Shown one piece after another: positions 8,301-17,549 of a stretch of DNA of 64,000 nt. How positions within the stretch are numbered: the stretch's first letter is position 1; each line of letters opens with the position of its first letter. The notes below the pieces were generated by a model. The model did not search any database. It was not told the DNA's origin and saw nothing but the letters and a program-made list of their open reading frames with translations. The translations under genes and the position numbers were made by a program. The DNA comes from Gammaproteobacteria bacterium (lineage in GTDB: Bacteria > Pseudomonadota > Gammaproteobacteria > HK1), in assembly GCA_022824305.1 (NCBI GenBank), contig JAJEAD010000089.1:197457-261456 (forward strand). The letters are read 5' to 3'.

Positions 8301-9545
8301 GTGGAGCCTCTGCAAGTGACGGCCCGAAGCACGTCGAGATTCTATGCGCACGACGCGATGAGGAGCGGCGAAGGCATGTTCAGTCCCACTCTCTACACGG
8401 CGGTACGCCGGCCCTTGCTCGAGGCGGAGACCATGCCGCCCTGGTGCTACACCTCTCCCGACTTCTACGAGAGAGAGGTCGAGCGCATATTCCACCGGGA
8501 GTGGAACTTCATAGGGCGCGCGGACCGCATTCCGAATCCCGGCGACTACTTCACCCTCGAGTTCGCCGGGGTGCCGCTGGTGGTGGTCCGGGGAAGGGAC
8601 GGGGCGGTGCGCGCCTTCTCGAACGTGTGCCGGCATCGAGGCGCCCGGATCATGAGTGGCGAGGGGAACGCGAAGAGTCTTCGCTGTCCCTACCATAGCT
8701 GGAACTATGCACTGGACGGGCGGCTGGAGCGCGCGCCGGAGATGCACGACACGCGGGGCTTCGACCCGGGCGATTACGGCTTGAAACCGGTGCGGCTCGA
8801 GACCTGGTCCGGGTTCATGTTCATCAATTTCGATCCGGACGCCGTCGACCTGAAGGCATTCCTGGGAGACCTTCCGGAGGTGACCGCTCCCTACCGTTTC
8901 GACACGATGACCTGCGTGCGTCGCCGGGAGTATGACCTCGCCTGCAACTGGAAGATCTACGTCGAGAACGCCATGGAGGCGTACCACGTGCCCAGCGTGC
9001 ACATGCAGACGATTTCCCGACAGAAGCGAGTGAACAACCCTCCCATTCCGTCCGCGGGTGGCTATTGCGGGATCTTCACCGCGCACGAAGGAAGCCGGGC
9101 GATACTGCCCGGTGAGCCCGGTTTTCCCTACATCCCCACCCTGTCGGGGCGCTGCGCGGAAGGCACCTACTACATCCTCATCTATCCGAGCACCATGTTC
9201 GGTTGCACCCTCGATTGCATGTGGTGGCTCGAGCTGCATCCCCGCGGACCCGAGGAGACGCGCCTCACGGTCGGTTCCTGCTTTCCCGACGAGACCATTG
9301 CCCGCGACGACTTCGACGCCCTCATCGGCAACTATTACCGCCGCTGGGAAACCTCGATCATGGAGGACAACGTCATCTCCGAGCAGCAGCAGGAGGGGAT
9401 GCGTTCACCGTTGGCGAGCCCGGGCCGCCTCTCGTACCTGGAGCCCCTGGTGCACACCCTCGGAAACTGGGTGCTGGATCGAGTGCTGGACCAGCCGCAA
9501 ACATCGCGTCTGGCCGACTCGGGACACGGCGGGTCCACGGGCTGA
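8301..9545 (+). CDS. Rieske aromatic-ring-hydroxylating-type oxygenase, alpha subunit
   Basis: Terminal oxygenase with a Rieske [2Fe-2S] centre and a mononuclear Fe(II) site. The Rieske ligands are Cys110/His112 in NVCRHRGAR and Cys129/His132 in RCPYHSWNY; the iron site is in NWKIYVENAMEAYHVPSVH (His229, His234). The family includes choline, glycine-betaine (GbcA), carnitine (CntA) and stachydrine monooxygenases, and the neighbouring BCCT transporter favours that group, but substrate is inference. GTG at 8301 is chosen because AGGAG lies 9 bases upstream; an ATG at 8358 is possible. No ferredoxin reductase partner is adjacent, so electrons must come from a component encoded elsewhere. Confidence 0.9.
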   Translation: MEPLQVTARSTSRFYAHDAMRSGEGMFSPTLYTAVRRPLLEAETMPPWCYTSPDFYEREVERIFHREWNFIGRADRIPNPGDYFTLEFAGVPLVVVRGRDGAVRAFSNVCRHRGARIMSGEGNAKSLRCPYHSWNYALDGRLERAPEMHDTRGFDPGDYGLKPVRLETWSGFMFINFDPDAVDLKAFLGDLPEVTAPYRFDTMTCVRRREYDLACNWKIYVENAMEAYHVPSVHMQTISRQKRVNNPPIPSAGGYCGIFTAHEGSRAILPGEPGFPYIPTLSGRCAEGTYYILIYPSTMFGCTLDCMWWLELHPRGPEETRLTVGSCFPDETIARDDFDALIGNYYRRWETSIMEDNVISEQQQEGMRSPLASPGRLSYLEPLVHTLGNWVLDRVLDQPQTSRLADSGHGGSTG

Positions 9546-9589
9546 GCGGCCTCCCCGGCCGGATCGCCCGTCGAAGCGGGTCGCCGGTC

Positions 9590-10111
9590 TCAGAGCTCCC
9601 GCGTGACCCGGGAGGAATCCAGGGCGGAGAGGAAGGTCGTGGTCGGATGCCTCGCCGTGCACTCCAGGAACAGGTGCCCCTGGTGGGTGCAGAACTTGAG
9701 CCACTTGAGCAGGAAGCGGTTCATCTCCCACTTGCGCTCGATCTCCGGCATCCGGCCCGGCTGTCTCGGGAGAAGGCGTCGTGTCCGGCGGCGGCGGCAG
9801 TGGCTCAGCAGCTCCACCGCCCGCACGTCGTGGTAGACGCGGAGCCGGGCGTTGGGCTCCAGCGCCGGGCCGCTTGCGCCCTCGAAGAGGTAGGTCAGCT
9901 CCAGCGTCGTGGTGTAGGCATGGCGCTCGATCACGTTGAGATAGAGGTCGAGAGCCCCGCCCACCCGCGACACCACGGGTTCGTCGAATTGGTCGAGCTC
10001 CGGGGCGAGCCGCGCGAGGCGAACGTAGTTCGCTTCGTACAACGTGATGAGAGCCGCCAGATCCCGCGACTCATGAAAACGCTGCACTCTCTCGCCGGCC
10101 AGTCGAATCAT
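9590..10111 (-). CDS. yqiB: DUF1249 family protein, YqiB-type
   Basis: Conserved gammaproteobacterial protein of unknown function. Family hallmarks are visible: LYLNVIERHAYTTTLELTYL, RLRVYHDVRAVELLS and KWEMNRFLLKWLKFCTHQGH. 173 residues, no signal peptide or membrane segment, so probably cytoplasmic. In enterobacteria yqiB sits near nudF and cpdA; here its neighbours are a Rieske oxygenase (convergent) and ampD (same strand, 141 bases upstream). The C-terminal 25 residues after the conserved block are not typical. Identification is by recognised motifs; no biochemical role can be given. Confidence 0.85.
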   Translation of the reverse strand: MIRLAGERVQRFHESRDLAALITLYEANYVRLARLAPELDQFDEPVVSRVGGALDLYLNVIERHAYTTTLELTYLFEGASGPALEPNARLRVYHDVRAVELLSHCRRRRTRRLLPRQPGRMPEIERKWEMNRFLLKWLKFCTHQGHLFLECTARHPTTTFLSALDSSRVTREL

Positions 10112-10252
10112 GGCGGCATCTTACAGGTTTCCGGTGCCATGAAAAGCCCGGAGGGAGAGGGATGTCCGGGGATTCCGGGAGCACGACGCGTCTCCACTGA
10201 CCGACGCCCGTAGGCCCGCGGCGCTCCTCCCGTCGGACCAGGTCCCGCTCCG

Positions 10253-10894
10253 CTATGGGTCCGTCGGCCCTCCCCGCCGGCCGCCCGGGCGCGAGTCTCC
10301 AAGCCGACGGCTCACCTCCGCGCGCAGGCGGATCCAGTCGAACGCCGGTCCGGGGTCCGTCTTGCGTCCGGGGGCGATGTCGCAGTGTCCCACTATCCGG
10401 TTGACGTCAATCGCGGGCCAGCGCCGGATGAGGAGCGCGCAGAGGCGGGAGAGGGATCGGTACTGCGGCGTCGTGTAGGGAACGTCATCACAGCCTTCGA
10501 GCTCGATGCCGATCGAGAAGTCGTTGCAGCGCTCCCGGTCCTGGAATCGGGAAACGCCCGCGTGCCACGCACGCATGGTGAAGGGCACGTACTGAGTAAT
10601 CGCGCCGTCACGGGTGATGACCGCGTGCGCGGACACCCGCAACGACGCGATCGAGGCAAAGCAGGGATCGGCCCCCGGATCGAGGCGATTGCAGAAGAGC
10701 GCCTCGACATGAGGGGTGCCGAAGTGTCCGGGGGGAAGGCTGATGCCGTGCACCACGACGAGATCGATGACCGCGTCCGCCGGGCGCGCATCGAAGTTCG
10801 GAGAAGGCACGCGGCGGACCCCGTCGAGCCAGGCGCCGGTCTCGTCGAGGGCGAGTCCGGGACCGCCCCCCGCTTCGCGCACCGATTCATCCAT
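10253..10894 (-). CDS. ampD: 1,6-anhydro-N-acetylmuramoyl-L-alanine amidase AmpD
   Basis: Cytoplasmic zinc amidase that releases the stem peptide from anhydro-muropeptides in peptidoglycan recycling and thereby limits AmpR activation. The 213 residues show RRVPSPNFDARP, zinc ligand His49 in VVVHGISLPPG, SAHAVITRDG, MRAWHAGVSRF, and the second and third ligands in VGHCDIAPGRKTDPG (His170, Asp180). ATG 10894 gives a short N-terminal arm close to family length; upstream in-frame starts would overlap the divergent usp gene. No AmpE follows. The intergenic segment to yqiB shows no clear promoter. Confidence 0.93.
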   Translation of the reverse strand: MDESVREAGGGPGLALDETGAWLDGVRRVPSPNFDARPADAVIDLVVVHGISLPPGHFGTPHVEALFCNRLDPGADPCFASIASLRVSAHAVITRDGAITQYVPFTMRAWHAGVSRFQDRERCNDFSIGIELEGCDDVPYTTPQYRSLSRLCALLIRRWPAIDVNRIVGHCDIAPGRKTDPGPAFDWIRLRAEVSRRLGDSRPGGRRGGPTDP

Positions 10895-11108
10895 GAGCGG
10901 AAGAGCGACTCCGGGGAGATCCGCTTGCGCGTCTCGGTCGCCGCGGCCAGGCTCGCGGCATCGCTCGGAGCCGGAATCGGGAATCGGGCACTGACCGTCG
11001 TTGCATCGGAGTGGCGGGAGCGGTTCCGGATCTTCGGGACGGGGCGCTTTGTCGACCACCATGGTCGATAATACCTTCCCCCGTACTCCCTTCGTCGTAT
11101 GCCGACCC

Positions 11109-11954
11109 ATGAAGACGATACTGATTCCCTATTACGACGACCACGCCGCGGAGAGCGCTCTCCACCAGGGCTGTCTCGTCGCGCGGCGCTTCGGCGCGCA
11201 CCTCGAAGGCCTCTTCGTCATGCGACCGCCGCAAATCATCGAGGCCGAAGGCATCGCGCTCGCCGGGGCCTACATCACGCAGCTCAAGGAGGAGTGGCGC
11301 CGGCGAGCGGACGCCGCGCGAGAGAAGTTCCGCGACCTGGTGGCGGCCCACGAAATCCCCATGCGGCCGGTATCCGACTCGGGCTCGGGTGCCAGCGCCG
11401 GCTGGAGCGAGGTGGAGGGACCGGAAGGCCAGGTGATCGGAGACCACGGGCGTCTCTTCGACCTGATCATCATCGCCCGCACCTCCGAGCAGGCGCTCAT
11501 CGACTGGCAGGTCATGTGCGAGGCGGCCTTCTTCGAGAGTGGCCGTCCGGCCCTCATCGCGGCCCCGGAGGTCCCCGACGTCATCGGCGCCAAGGTCCTG
11601 ATCCACTGGAACGGCAGCACCGAGGCGGCCCGCACGATCTCCTTTGCCCGTCCCTTCCTCGAGGGGGCGGATACCGTGACGGTGCTGACGGTTCCGGAGG
11701 CGATGGTGCCGGGTCCGAGCGGGGACCGCGTCGCCGCGTACCTGCGCCGCGCGGGCATCAACGCCGAGACGGCCACCGCATCGGACGCCGGCCGGGGGCC
11801 GGGCGCAGCGATAATCCGGGAGGCGCGGGCACGAGGCGTCGATCTGCTGGTGAAGAGCGCGTACACGCACGGACGGCTGCGCCAGCTCGTGTTCGGCGGG
11901 GCTACTCGCCAGGTCCTGATGGCCGCCGAGACGCCGGTGTTCATGGCCCACTGA
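11109..11954 (+). CDS. Double-domain universal stress protein
   Basis: Universal stress family (UspA superfamily) with two tandem domains in 281 residues. The first begins MKTILIPYYDDHAAESALHQ, the second at about residue 155 with AKVLIHWNGSTEAARTI. The C-terminal half ends ARARGVDLLVKSAYTHGRLR and QVLMAAETPVFMAH, as in UspE-like proteins; the usual ATP-loop GxxGxxGS is replaced by YTHGRLRQLVFGGATRQVL, as in the UspA-type non-ATP group. Its stop overlaps the start of the E1-alpha gene (TGATG), so it is the first cistron of the 2-oxoacid dehydrogenase operon. Its role there is not known. Confidence 0.9.
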   Translation: MKTILIPYYDDHAAESALHQGCLVARRFGAHLEGLFVMRPPQIIEAEGIALAGAYITQLKEEWRRRADAAREKFRDLVAAHEIPMRPVSDSGSGASAGWSEVEGPEGQVIGDHGRLFDLIIIARTSEQALIDWQVMCEAAFFESGRPALIAAPEVPDVIGAKVLIHWNGSTEAARTISFARPFLEGADTVTVLTVPEAMVPGPSGDRVAAYLRRAGINAETATASDAGRGPGAAIIREARARGVDLLVKSAYTHGRLRQLVFGGATRQVLMAAETPVFMAH

Positions 11955-13057
11955 TGCGTGTCGAACCGCAGTTCCTCCCTTCCACCGAGGCGGTGGAGCC
12001 GATCCGGCTGCTCGACGAGGCCGGCCGGCTCGCGCCGGGCGCGGAGGCGCCGCTGGACCCGTCCCGGACCCTCGAGGCCCTGCGCTTCATGATGTTCGGG
12101 CGCGCCTTCGACGCCCGCTGCTGGAGCATGCAGCGCCAGGGACGTCTCGGCACCTTCGCTCCCATCACCGGCCAGGAAGCGGCGATCATGGGTTCGGCCA
12201 TGGCCGCGGATCCCGCCCGCGACTGGCTCGTCCCGCAGTACCGGGAGCTGCCCGCGCTGCTGCGCCACGGCTACCCGGTGGAGCGGGTCGTGCTGTACCG
12301 GCAGGGTCACCCGGCGGGCGGCTTCGTGCCGCCGGGAGTGCGCGTGATGCCCTACCAGGTGTCCCTCGCCGCCCAGCTCCCCCACGCGGTCGGCATCGGC
12401 TGGGGCATGAAGCTCCAGGCGCAGAGCGGAGTGGCGATGGTCTACTTCGGGGACGGCGCCTCGTCGGAGGGTGACTTCCACGAATCGTGCAACCTCGCGG
12501 GGATCGTGGACGCTCCGGTGATCTTCCTGCTGCAGAACAACGGATGGGCAATCTCCACCCCTCGTTCCATCCAGACGGCGGGAAGCGACATCGCCTCGCG
12601 GGCGCCCGCCTACGGGTTTCCGGGAGTGTCGGTGGACGGCAACGACCTGATGGCCGTCTATCTCGTGACCGCGCAGGCGGTGGAGCGGGCGAGGCAGGGA
12701 GGAGGGCCGACCCTCATCGAAGCCCACACCTACCGGATGGGAGCGCACACCACCGCCGACGACCCCAGCCGCTATGTCGATCCCGAGACCGAGAAGGGCT
12801 GGGCCCGCCGTGACCCGATACTTCGGGTCCAGCGCTACCTGGCGCAGCTCGGAGAGTGGTCCGAGGACCGCGATGCGCAGTGGCGGAAGGAGATCGAGGC
12901 CGATGTCGACGATGCGTTCGAGCGGGCCTCGCGCTTTCCTCCGCCGCGGGCGAGCGACCTCTACGAGCACGTCTTCGACGAGGTGACCCCCGCCCTCGCC
13001 CGCCAGCGGCGGTGGCACTTGCAGGAAGCAGCGGGCGGGGACGAGGAGACCGGCTGA
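11954..13057 (+). CDS. 2-oxoacid dehydrogenase E1 component, alpha subunit
   Basis: Thiamine-diphosphate decarboxylase subunit of a pyruvate or branched-chain 2-oxoacid dehydrogenase complex. The ThDP motif runs from GDGASSEGDFHES (from about residue 166) to QNNGWAIS (Asn195-Asn196); RQGRLGTFAPITGQEAAI and GFVPPGVRVMPYQVSLAAQL are typical of the heterotetrameric E1 type found in Gram-positive PdhA and in BkdA. 367 residues. It starts on the usp stop codon and its own TGA overlaps the next ATG. Substrate (pyruvate, acetoin or branched-chain acids) cannot be decided from sequence reading. Confidence 0.92.
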   Translation: MRVEPQFLPSTEAVEPIRLLDEAGRLAPGAEAPLDPSRTLEALRFMMFGRAFDARCWSMQRQGRLGTFAPITGQEAAIMGSAMAADPARDWLVPQYRELPALLRHGYPVERVVLYRQGHPAGGFVPPGVRVMPYQVSLAAQLPHAVGIGWGMKLQAQSGVAMVYFGDGASSEGDFHESCNLAGIVDAPVIFLLQNNGWAISTPRSIQTAGSDIASRAPAYGFPGVSVDGNDLMAVYLVTAQAVERARQGGGPTLIEAHTYRMGAHTTADDPSRYVDPETEKGWARRDPILRVQRYLAQLGEWSEDRDAQWRKEIEADVDDAFERASRFPPPRASDLYEHVFDEVTPALARQRRWHLQEAAGGDEETG

Positions 13058-14034
13058 TGGCGGAGATGACGATGATCGAGGCGATCCGCTCCGCTCTGCG
13101 CCTGGAGATGGAGCGTGACGAGCGCGTCATCGTCATGGGTGAGGATGTCGGACAGCTCGGGGGGGTGTTTCGCGCCACGGACGGGCTCCGGCAGTTCTTC
13201 GGCCCGTCCCGGGTCGTCGACACTCCCCTCGCCGAGAGCGTGATCGCCGGTTCCGCGCTGGGGCTTGCGTTGACCGGCCTCGTTCCCGTCATCGAGATCC
13301 AGTTCCTCGGCTTCGCCCAGAACGCATACCACCAGATCTGCCAGCAGCTCGCGCGGAGCCGCTACCGCACTCGGGGAGCGCAGCCGGCGCAGATCACGGT
13401 GCGCGCTCCCTTCGGCGGCAACGTGCGCACCCCGGAGTTCCACAGCGACTCCATGGAGTCGCAGTTCGCCCAGAACACCGGCCTGAAGATCGTCATGCCG
13501 GCGAGCGCTCCGGATGCGAAGGGACTGCTCCTCCAGTCGATACGCGATCCCGACCCGGTGCTCTTCCTGGAGCCGCTGCGAGGCTACCGAATGATCTCCG
13601 GAGAAGTGCCCGACGGCGACTACACGGTGCCCTTCGGGGCGCTGCGCACGGTGCGCGAGGGCAGCGACGTCACGCTCGTCGCCTGGAGCGGGAGCGTGCC
13701 GGTGGCGGCGGAGGCGGCGGAGCTTCTCGACGCCAAGGGCGTCAGTGCGCACGTGGTGGATCTGCGCACCCTGGTGCCTCTCGACGAGGCCGGTCTCGTC
13801 GCCGCGCTCGAACGCACGGGACGATGCGTGGTGGTGCACGAAGCGCCGGCGACGGCCGGGTTCGGCGCCGAGGTGGTGGCGCTGCTCCAGGAGCAGGCCT
13901 TCTACTCGCTGGAGGCGCCGTTGCGACGCGTGGCCGCCCCCGACAGCCACTATCCCCTGCCCGGAGTGGAGCGCGACTTCGTGCCCGGCGCCGGGCTGGT
14001 GGTGCGGGCCGCCCTCGAGACGCTCGAGGCCTGA
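13057..14034 (+). CDS. 2-oxoacid dehydrogenase E1 component, beta subunit
   Basis: Partner of the alpha subunit, forming the alpha2-beta2 E1. It begins MAEMTMIEAIRSALRLEMER with MGEDVGQLGGVF, then TPLAESVIAGSALGLALTGL, EIQFLGFAQNAYHQI and the C-terminal transketolase domain with VVDLRTLVPLD and VVHEAPATAGFGAEV. His in FHSDSMESQFAQNTGLK corresponds to the region contacting lipoate. 325 residues, family length. Coupled to the alpha gene by a TGATG overlap and followed 7 bases later by E2. Confidence 0.93.
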   Translation: MAEMTMIEAIRSALRLEMERDERVIVMGEDVGQLGGVFRATDGLRQFFGPSRVVDTPLAESVIAGSALGLALTGLVPVIEIQFLGFAQNAYHQICQQLARSRYRTRGAQPAQITVRAPFGGNVRTPEFHSDSMESQFAQNTGLKIVMPASAPDAKGLLLQSIRDPDPVLFLEPLRGYRMISGEVPDGDYTVPFGALRTVREGSDVTLVAWSGSVPVAAEAAELLDAKGVSAHVVDLRTLVPLDEAGLVAALERTGRCVVVHEAPATAGFGAEVVALLQEQAFYSLEAPLRRVAAPDSHYPLPGVERDFVPGAGLVVRAALETLEA

Positions 14035-14041
14035 GCCGGAA

Positions 14042-15286
14042 ATGAGCGCTTTCGAGTTCAAGCTGCCGGATGTCGGCGAAGGGTTGAGCGAAGGGGAGAT
14101 CGTGCGCTGGCACGTCGCTCCCGGGGAGCGGGTCGGGGTCCACGAGATCCTGGTGGACGTGCAGACCGACAAGGCCATCGTGGAGATTCCCGCTCCGGTG
14201 AGCGGCACTCTATCCCGTCTCGGCGGAAACCCGGGCGACCTCATCGCGGTCGGCGCGACGCTCGCGGTGATCGAAAGCGACGAGACATCGGCGAAGCCGG
14301 AGCGGAGCACGGGAGAGGCCGAAGGCGGGGAGGATGCCCCGGCGGCCGGGGCCTCCGATTCTCCTTCCGGTGCTCCCGGAGGCGCCGCCGCCCCGCCCCG
14401 CGGGCGGGTGCGGGCGAGCCCCGCGGTGCGCAAGCTGGCGCGTGAGCGCGGTGTCGATCTCGGCACGGTGAAGGGCAGCGGCGGGCGCGGGCAGATCACG
14501 CGCGAGGACGTCGAAGCCGCGGCCGCCGCTTCCGGGGAAGCGGAGCGAGAGGCGCCGGACCGGGTGTCCCCCCCGCCTCCATCGGGCGAGGACCGCGTCG
14601 AAGCCCTGCGCGGGCTGCGCCACCGGATCGCGCAGACGATGAGCGCGGCGTGGCGCGAAGTTCCGCACATCTTCAGCATGCGGGATGTCGATGCCCGGGA
14701 TCTCGTGCGGGCGCGGGAGAGCGTCAATGCGGTGCATGCGCCTTCGGGGCCCCGGATCGGCTACCTGCCCTTCCTGGTCCAGGCCTGCGCGGCCGCGCTG
14801 CGCGCCCACCCGCGCTTCAACGCCAGCCTGAACCTGGAAGCCCGGGAGATCGTCTACCGCCATCGCTGCAACATCGGCATTGCCACCGCGACCCCCGACG
14901 GCCTCATCGTCACCGTGGTGCACGATGCGGACACCAAGGGTCTCCGGGAGCTGTCCGAGGAGATCCGCCGCTTGAGCGGCCGGGCCCGGGAACGGAAGGT
15001 GACCCCGGCCGAGCTGTCCGGCGGCACCTTCACGATCTCGAACTACGGCAGCTACGGGGGCGGCACGGGAGCGCCCATCATCCGGCCGCCCGAGGTCGCC
15101 ATCGCCGGTTTCGGCCGCGTGCACGACGCAGTGGTCGCCGTGGACGGCCAGGCTCTGGTACGCCCGGTGCTGCCTCTCTGCGTGTCCACGGACCACCGTC
15201 TGAACGACGGCGAGCACCTCCACGCGTTCATGGAGAGCATCGCCCGGCATCTCTGCGAGCCCGCGCACCTGCTCGGCCGGGCCTGA
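14042..15286 (+). CDS. Dihydrolipoyl acyltransferase (E2)
   Basis: Core acyltransferase of the complex. A lipoyl domain at the N-terminus (LPDVGEGLSEGEIVRWHV; lipoylated Lys44 in QTDKAIVEIP), one Ala/Pro/Gly/Glu linker (residues 85-120), a peripheral-subunit-binding domain starting about residue 123 (ASPAVRKLARERGVDL with GSGGRGQITREDV), and the catalytic domain with VSTDHRLNDGE (His385, Asp389). 414 residues with one lipoyl domain, like branched-chain and Gram-positive pyruvate E2 proteins. The start ATG 14042 has only a weak GGA site, fitting coupled translation from E1-beta. Confidence 0.93.
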   Translation: MSAFEFKLPDVGEGLSEGEIVRWHVAPGERVGVHEILVDVQTDKAIVEIPAPVSGTLSRLGGNPGDLIAVGATLAVIESDETSAKPERSTGEAEGGEDAPAAGASDSPSGAPGGAAAPPRGRVRASPAVRKLARERGVDLGTVKGSGGRGQITREDVEAAAAASGEAEREAPDRVSPPPPSGEDRVEALRGLRHRIAQTMSAAWREVPHIFSMRDVDARDLVRARESVNAVHAPSGPRIGYLPFLVQACAAALRAHPRFNASLNLEAREIVYRHRCNIGIATATPDGLIVTVVHDADTKGLRELSEEIRRLSGRARERKVTPAELSGGTFTISNYGSYGGGTGAPIIRPPEVAIAGFGRVHDAVVAVDGQALVRPVLPLCVSTDHRLNDGEHLHAFMESIARHLCEPAHLLGRA

Positions 15287-16686
15287 TGGTCGTCGGCGAG
15301 GTACCCGAGGCGGCCGACCTCGTCGTCGCCGGGGCCGGCCCCGGAGGCTACGCCGCCGCGCTGCACGCCGCACGCCGGGGACGGCAGGTCATGCTGGTGG
15401 ACCGGGCCGGGCGCGACGGAGTGGGCGGAGTCTGCCTCAGAGAGGGCTGCATTCCGAGCAAGGCGCTCATCGAGACCGCGACGCTCTTCCGCAGAGCCGC
15501 GGACGGAGCGGAGCGGGGTGTCGTGGCCCCTGCGCTGCATGCCGATCTCGGGGCCTTCCAGTCCTACAAGCGGCGGCTCGTGGGAGGCCTGACGGGTGGC
15601 GTGCGCTCCCTACTGGACGACGCCGGAGTCGAGGTGGTGAACGGCGAGCTGTCACTGATCGACGAGACCACCGCGGTAATCGCCCAGCCCGGCGACCGGG
15701 TGCGCTTCGTTGCGTTCAGCGATCTCGTCCTCGCCACGGGATCCTCGGCCATCGAGGTTCCCGGCCTGCCCTTCGACGGCGAGGGGGTGCTCGATTCCAG
15801 CGCGGTGCTCGAGCTCGGCGCCCTGCCCTCTTCCCTCGGCATCGTCGGGGCCGGCTACATCGGGGTGGAGATCGGCATCGCGCTTGCCAAGCTCGGCACG
15901 CGCGTCTGCGTGGTCGAGGCGGCGGACCGGGTGCTGCCCGAACTGCCCGCGCACCTCGGCGCGCCGGTCGCGCGGCGCATGACGGCGCTCGGCATCGAGG
16001 TGCTGCTCGACACCCGGGCCCGCTCCTTCGGGGCCGGCCGGCTCGATGTCGATTCCGCGGGGGGGGCGAGACAGGTCGAGGTGGAGGCGGTGATGGCGGC
16101 GGTGGGGAGAGCGCCCGCGCTCGGGACCCTCAACCTGTCCGCCGCCGGCATCGAGCCCGGTCCGGACGGCCGGCTCGCGGTCGACCCCGATCGCCGCCTC
16201 CGGCCTCACATCGCCGCCATCGGGGACCTCACTCCCGGTCCGGCCCTGGCGCACAAGGCGACGGCGGAAGCGGTGGTGGCGGTGGATGCCCTGTGCGGAG
16301 ACAGCACGGCCTTCGAGCCCGCCGCGATTCCGGTCGTGGTGTTCTCGGATCCGGAGATCGCCTCGGTGGGCGAGTGTGCGGGACCGGGGCGCAGCTCCGC
16401 GCGCTTCCCCGTGGGCGCGTCCGGGCGGGCGGCGACGCTCGACGAGTCGCTCGGGTTCGCGGAGATCGTGAGCGACGCGGAGGACGGCACGATTCTCGGC
16501 GTGCACATCGTGGCTCCGCACGCCTCCGAGCTGATCGCGGAGGGGGCGCTCGCGGTGGAGATGGGCGCGACGCTCGAGGATCTCGCGCTCACGATTCATC
16601 CCCATCCCACCCTGAGCGAGATGCTCGGCGAAGGGGCCGCGATCGGAGCGGGACGTCCCCTGCACGTGCGCCAGGGGGCTCGTTAG
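15286..16686 (+). CDS. lpdA: Dihydrolipoyl dehydrogenase (E3)
   Basis: FAD flavoenzyme that reoxidises dihydrolipoyl E2 with NAD. Seen: FAD-binding VVAGAGPGGYAAALHAARRG, redox disulfide Cys50/Cys55 in GGVCLREGCIPSKAL, NAD-binding GIVGAGYIGVEIGIALAKLG, second FAD motif HIAAIGDLTPGPALAHKA, and the catalytic HPHPTLSE near residue 438. 466 residues. Its ATG overlaps the E2 stop (TGATG). Last gene of the operon; about 90 bases follow before the convergent SDR, including a fourfold CCGT microrepeat at 16693-16708 but no obvious terminator. Confidence 0.94.
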   Translation: MVVGEVPEAADLVVAGAGPGGYAAALHAARRGRQVMLVDRAGRDGVGGVCLREGCIPSKALIETATLFRRAADGAERGVVAPALHADLGAFQSYKRRLVGGLTGGVRSLLDDAGVEVVNGELSLIDETTAVIAQPGDRVRFVAFSDLVLATGSSAIEVPGLPFDGEGVLDSSAVLELGALPSSLGIVGAGYIGVEIGIALAKLGTRVCVVEAADRVLPELPAHLGAPVARRMTALGIEVLLDTRARSFGAGRLDVDSAGGARQVEVEAVMAAVGRAPALGTLNLSAAGIEPGPDGRLAVDPDRRLRPHIAAIGDLTPGPALAHKATAEAVVAVDALCGDSTAFEPAAIPVVVFSDPEIASVGECAGPGRSSARFPVGASGRAATLDESLGFAEIVSDAEDGTILGVHIVAPHASELIAEGALAVEMGATLEDLALTIHPHPTLSEMLGEGAAIGAGRPLHVRQGAR

Positions 16687-16778
16687 GCGGCTCCGTCCGT
16701 CCGTCCGTTCCGCGACCCCGGTGAGGGTGTCGGGACACGATTCGAGGACTGGAGCCGAAGCCGACGCCCGGGGCGGGC

Positions 16779-17549
16779 TCAGCCCCCCTTCCCGTACTCC
16801 TGCGCGAGCCGGCTCATGCCGCGCAGCCACCGATCCGGATCGGCGGCCTTGCGCTTCACATACTCGCGCACCACGGGGTGGGGAAGAATGAGGAACTCCT
16901 CGCGCTCCATCGTCGCGACCACGCAGTCCGCCACCTCCTCCGCTTCGATCATGCCGTCCACGCTCGCCACCCCGTCCTCCTCACCCGCGGTCATCGCGGT
17001 GCGCACCGCCTGCGGGCACAGGACGGAGATCCGCACCCCGCGGGGTCCGTAGCGAATGGAGAGGTACTCCGCGAACGCGACGGCCGCATGCTTGGTCACC
17101 GCGTAGGTCGCCGAGTGGATGTGCGTGAGCAGGCCGGCCGCCGACGAGGTGTTCACCAGGTAGCCCGAACCCCGCTCGATCCTCCCGGGAATCACCGCGC
17201 GCGCCGCGTAGACGTGCGCCATCACGTGGATGTCCCAGCTCCGCCGCCAGTCATCGTCCGGCGCATGCTCGTCTCCGAAGAGGGCGATGCCCGCATTCGA
17301 GCAGAACACGTCGACGCGGCCGAAGCGCTCATCGGCGCGCGACACCAGGCTGCCCACCGCCGACTCGCTCGAGACGTCGGCGACGACCGCGACCCCCCCG
17401 ATCTCGTCCGCGACCTCCTCGACCCCGGCCGCCTCCCGGTCGGCGCACACCACGCCGGCGGCGCCCTCCGCGGCGAATCGCCGCGCCAGCGCCCGGCCGA
17501 TGCCGCTGGCGGCCCCGGTCACCACCGCGACCTTGCCTTCGAGCTTCAT
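16779..17549 (-). CDS. Short-chain dehydrogenase/reductase
   Basis: Classical SDR of 256 residues. NAD(P)-binding TGAASGIGRALARRF at residues 11-25, NAG motif in CSNAGIALFG, catalytic Ser136 (VNTSSAAGL), Tyr149 and Lys153 in TYAVTKHA. Asp37-type acidic residue follows the second strand (VVCADREA), which usually favours NAD. A C-terminal RKAADPDRWLRGMSRL tail is typical of SDRs acting on alcohols in amine or aromatic pathways. It lies 187 bases downstream of the MttB-family gene on the same strand, so co-transcription is possible. Substrate not predictable. Confidence 0.9.
   Translation of the reverse strand: MKLEGKVAVVTGAASGIGRALARRFAAEGAAGVVCADREAAGVEEVADEIGGVAVVADVSSESAVGSLVSRADERFGRVDVFCSNAGIALFGDEHAPDDDWRRSWDIHVMAHVYAARAVIPGRIERGSGYLVNTSSAAGLLTHIHSATYAVTKHAAVAFAEYLSIRYGPRGVRISVLCPQAVRTAMTAGEEDGVASVDGMIEAEEVADCVVATMEREEFLILPHPVVREYVKRKAADPDRWLRGMSRLAQEYGKGG

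Noticed and set aside
16693..16708. Fourfold CCGT repeat after the E3 gene
   Set aside because: Short, in non-coding DNA after the stop codon, with no sign of function.
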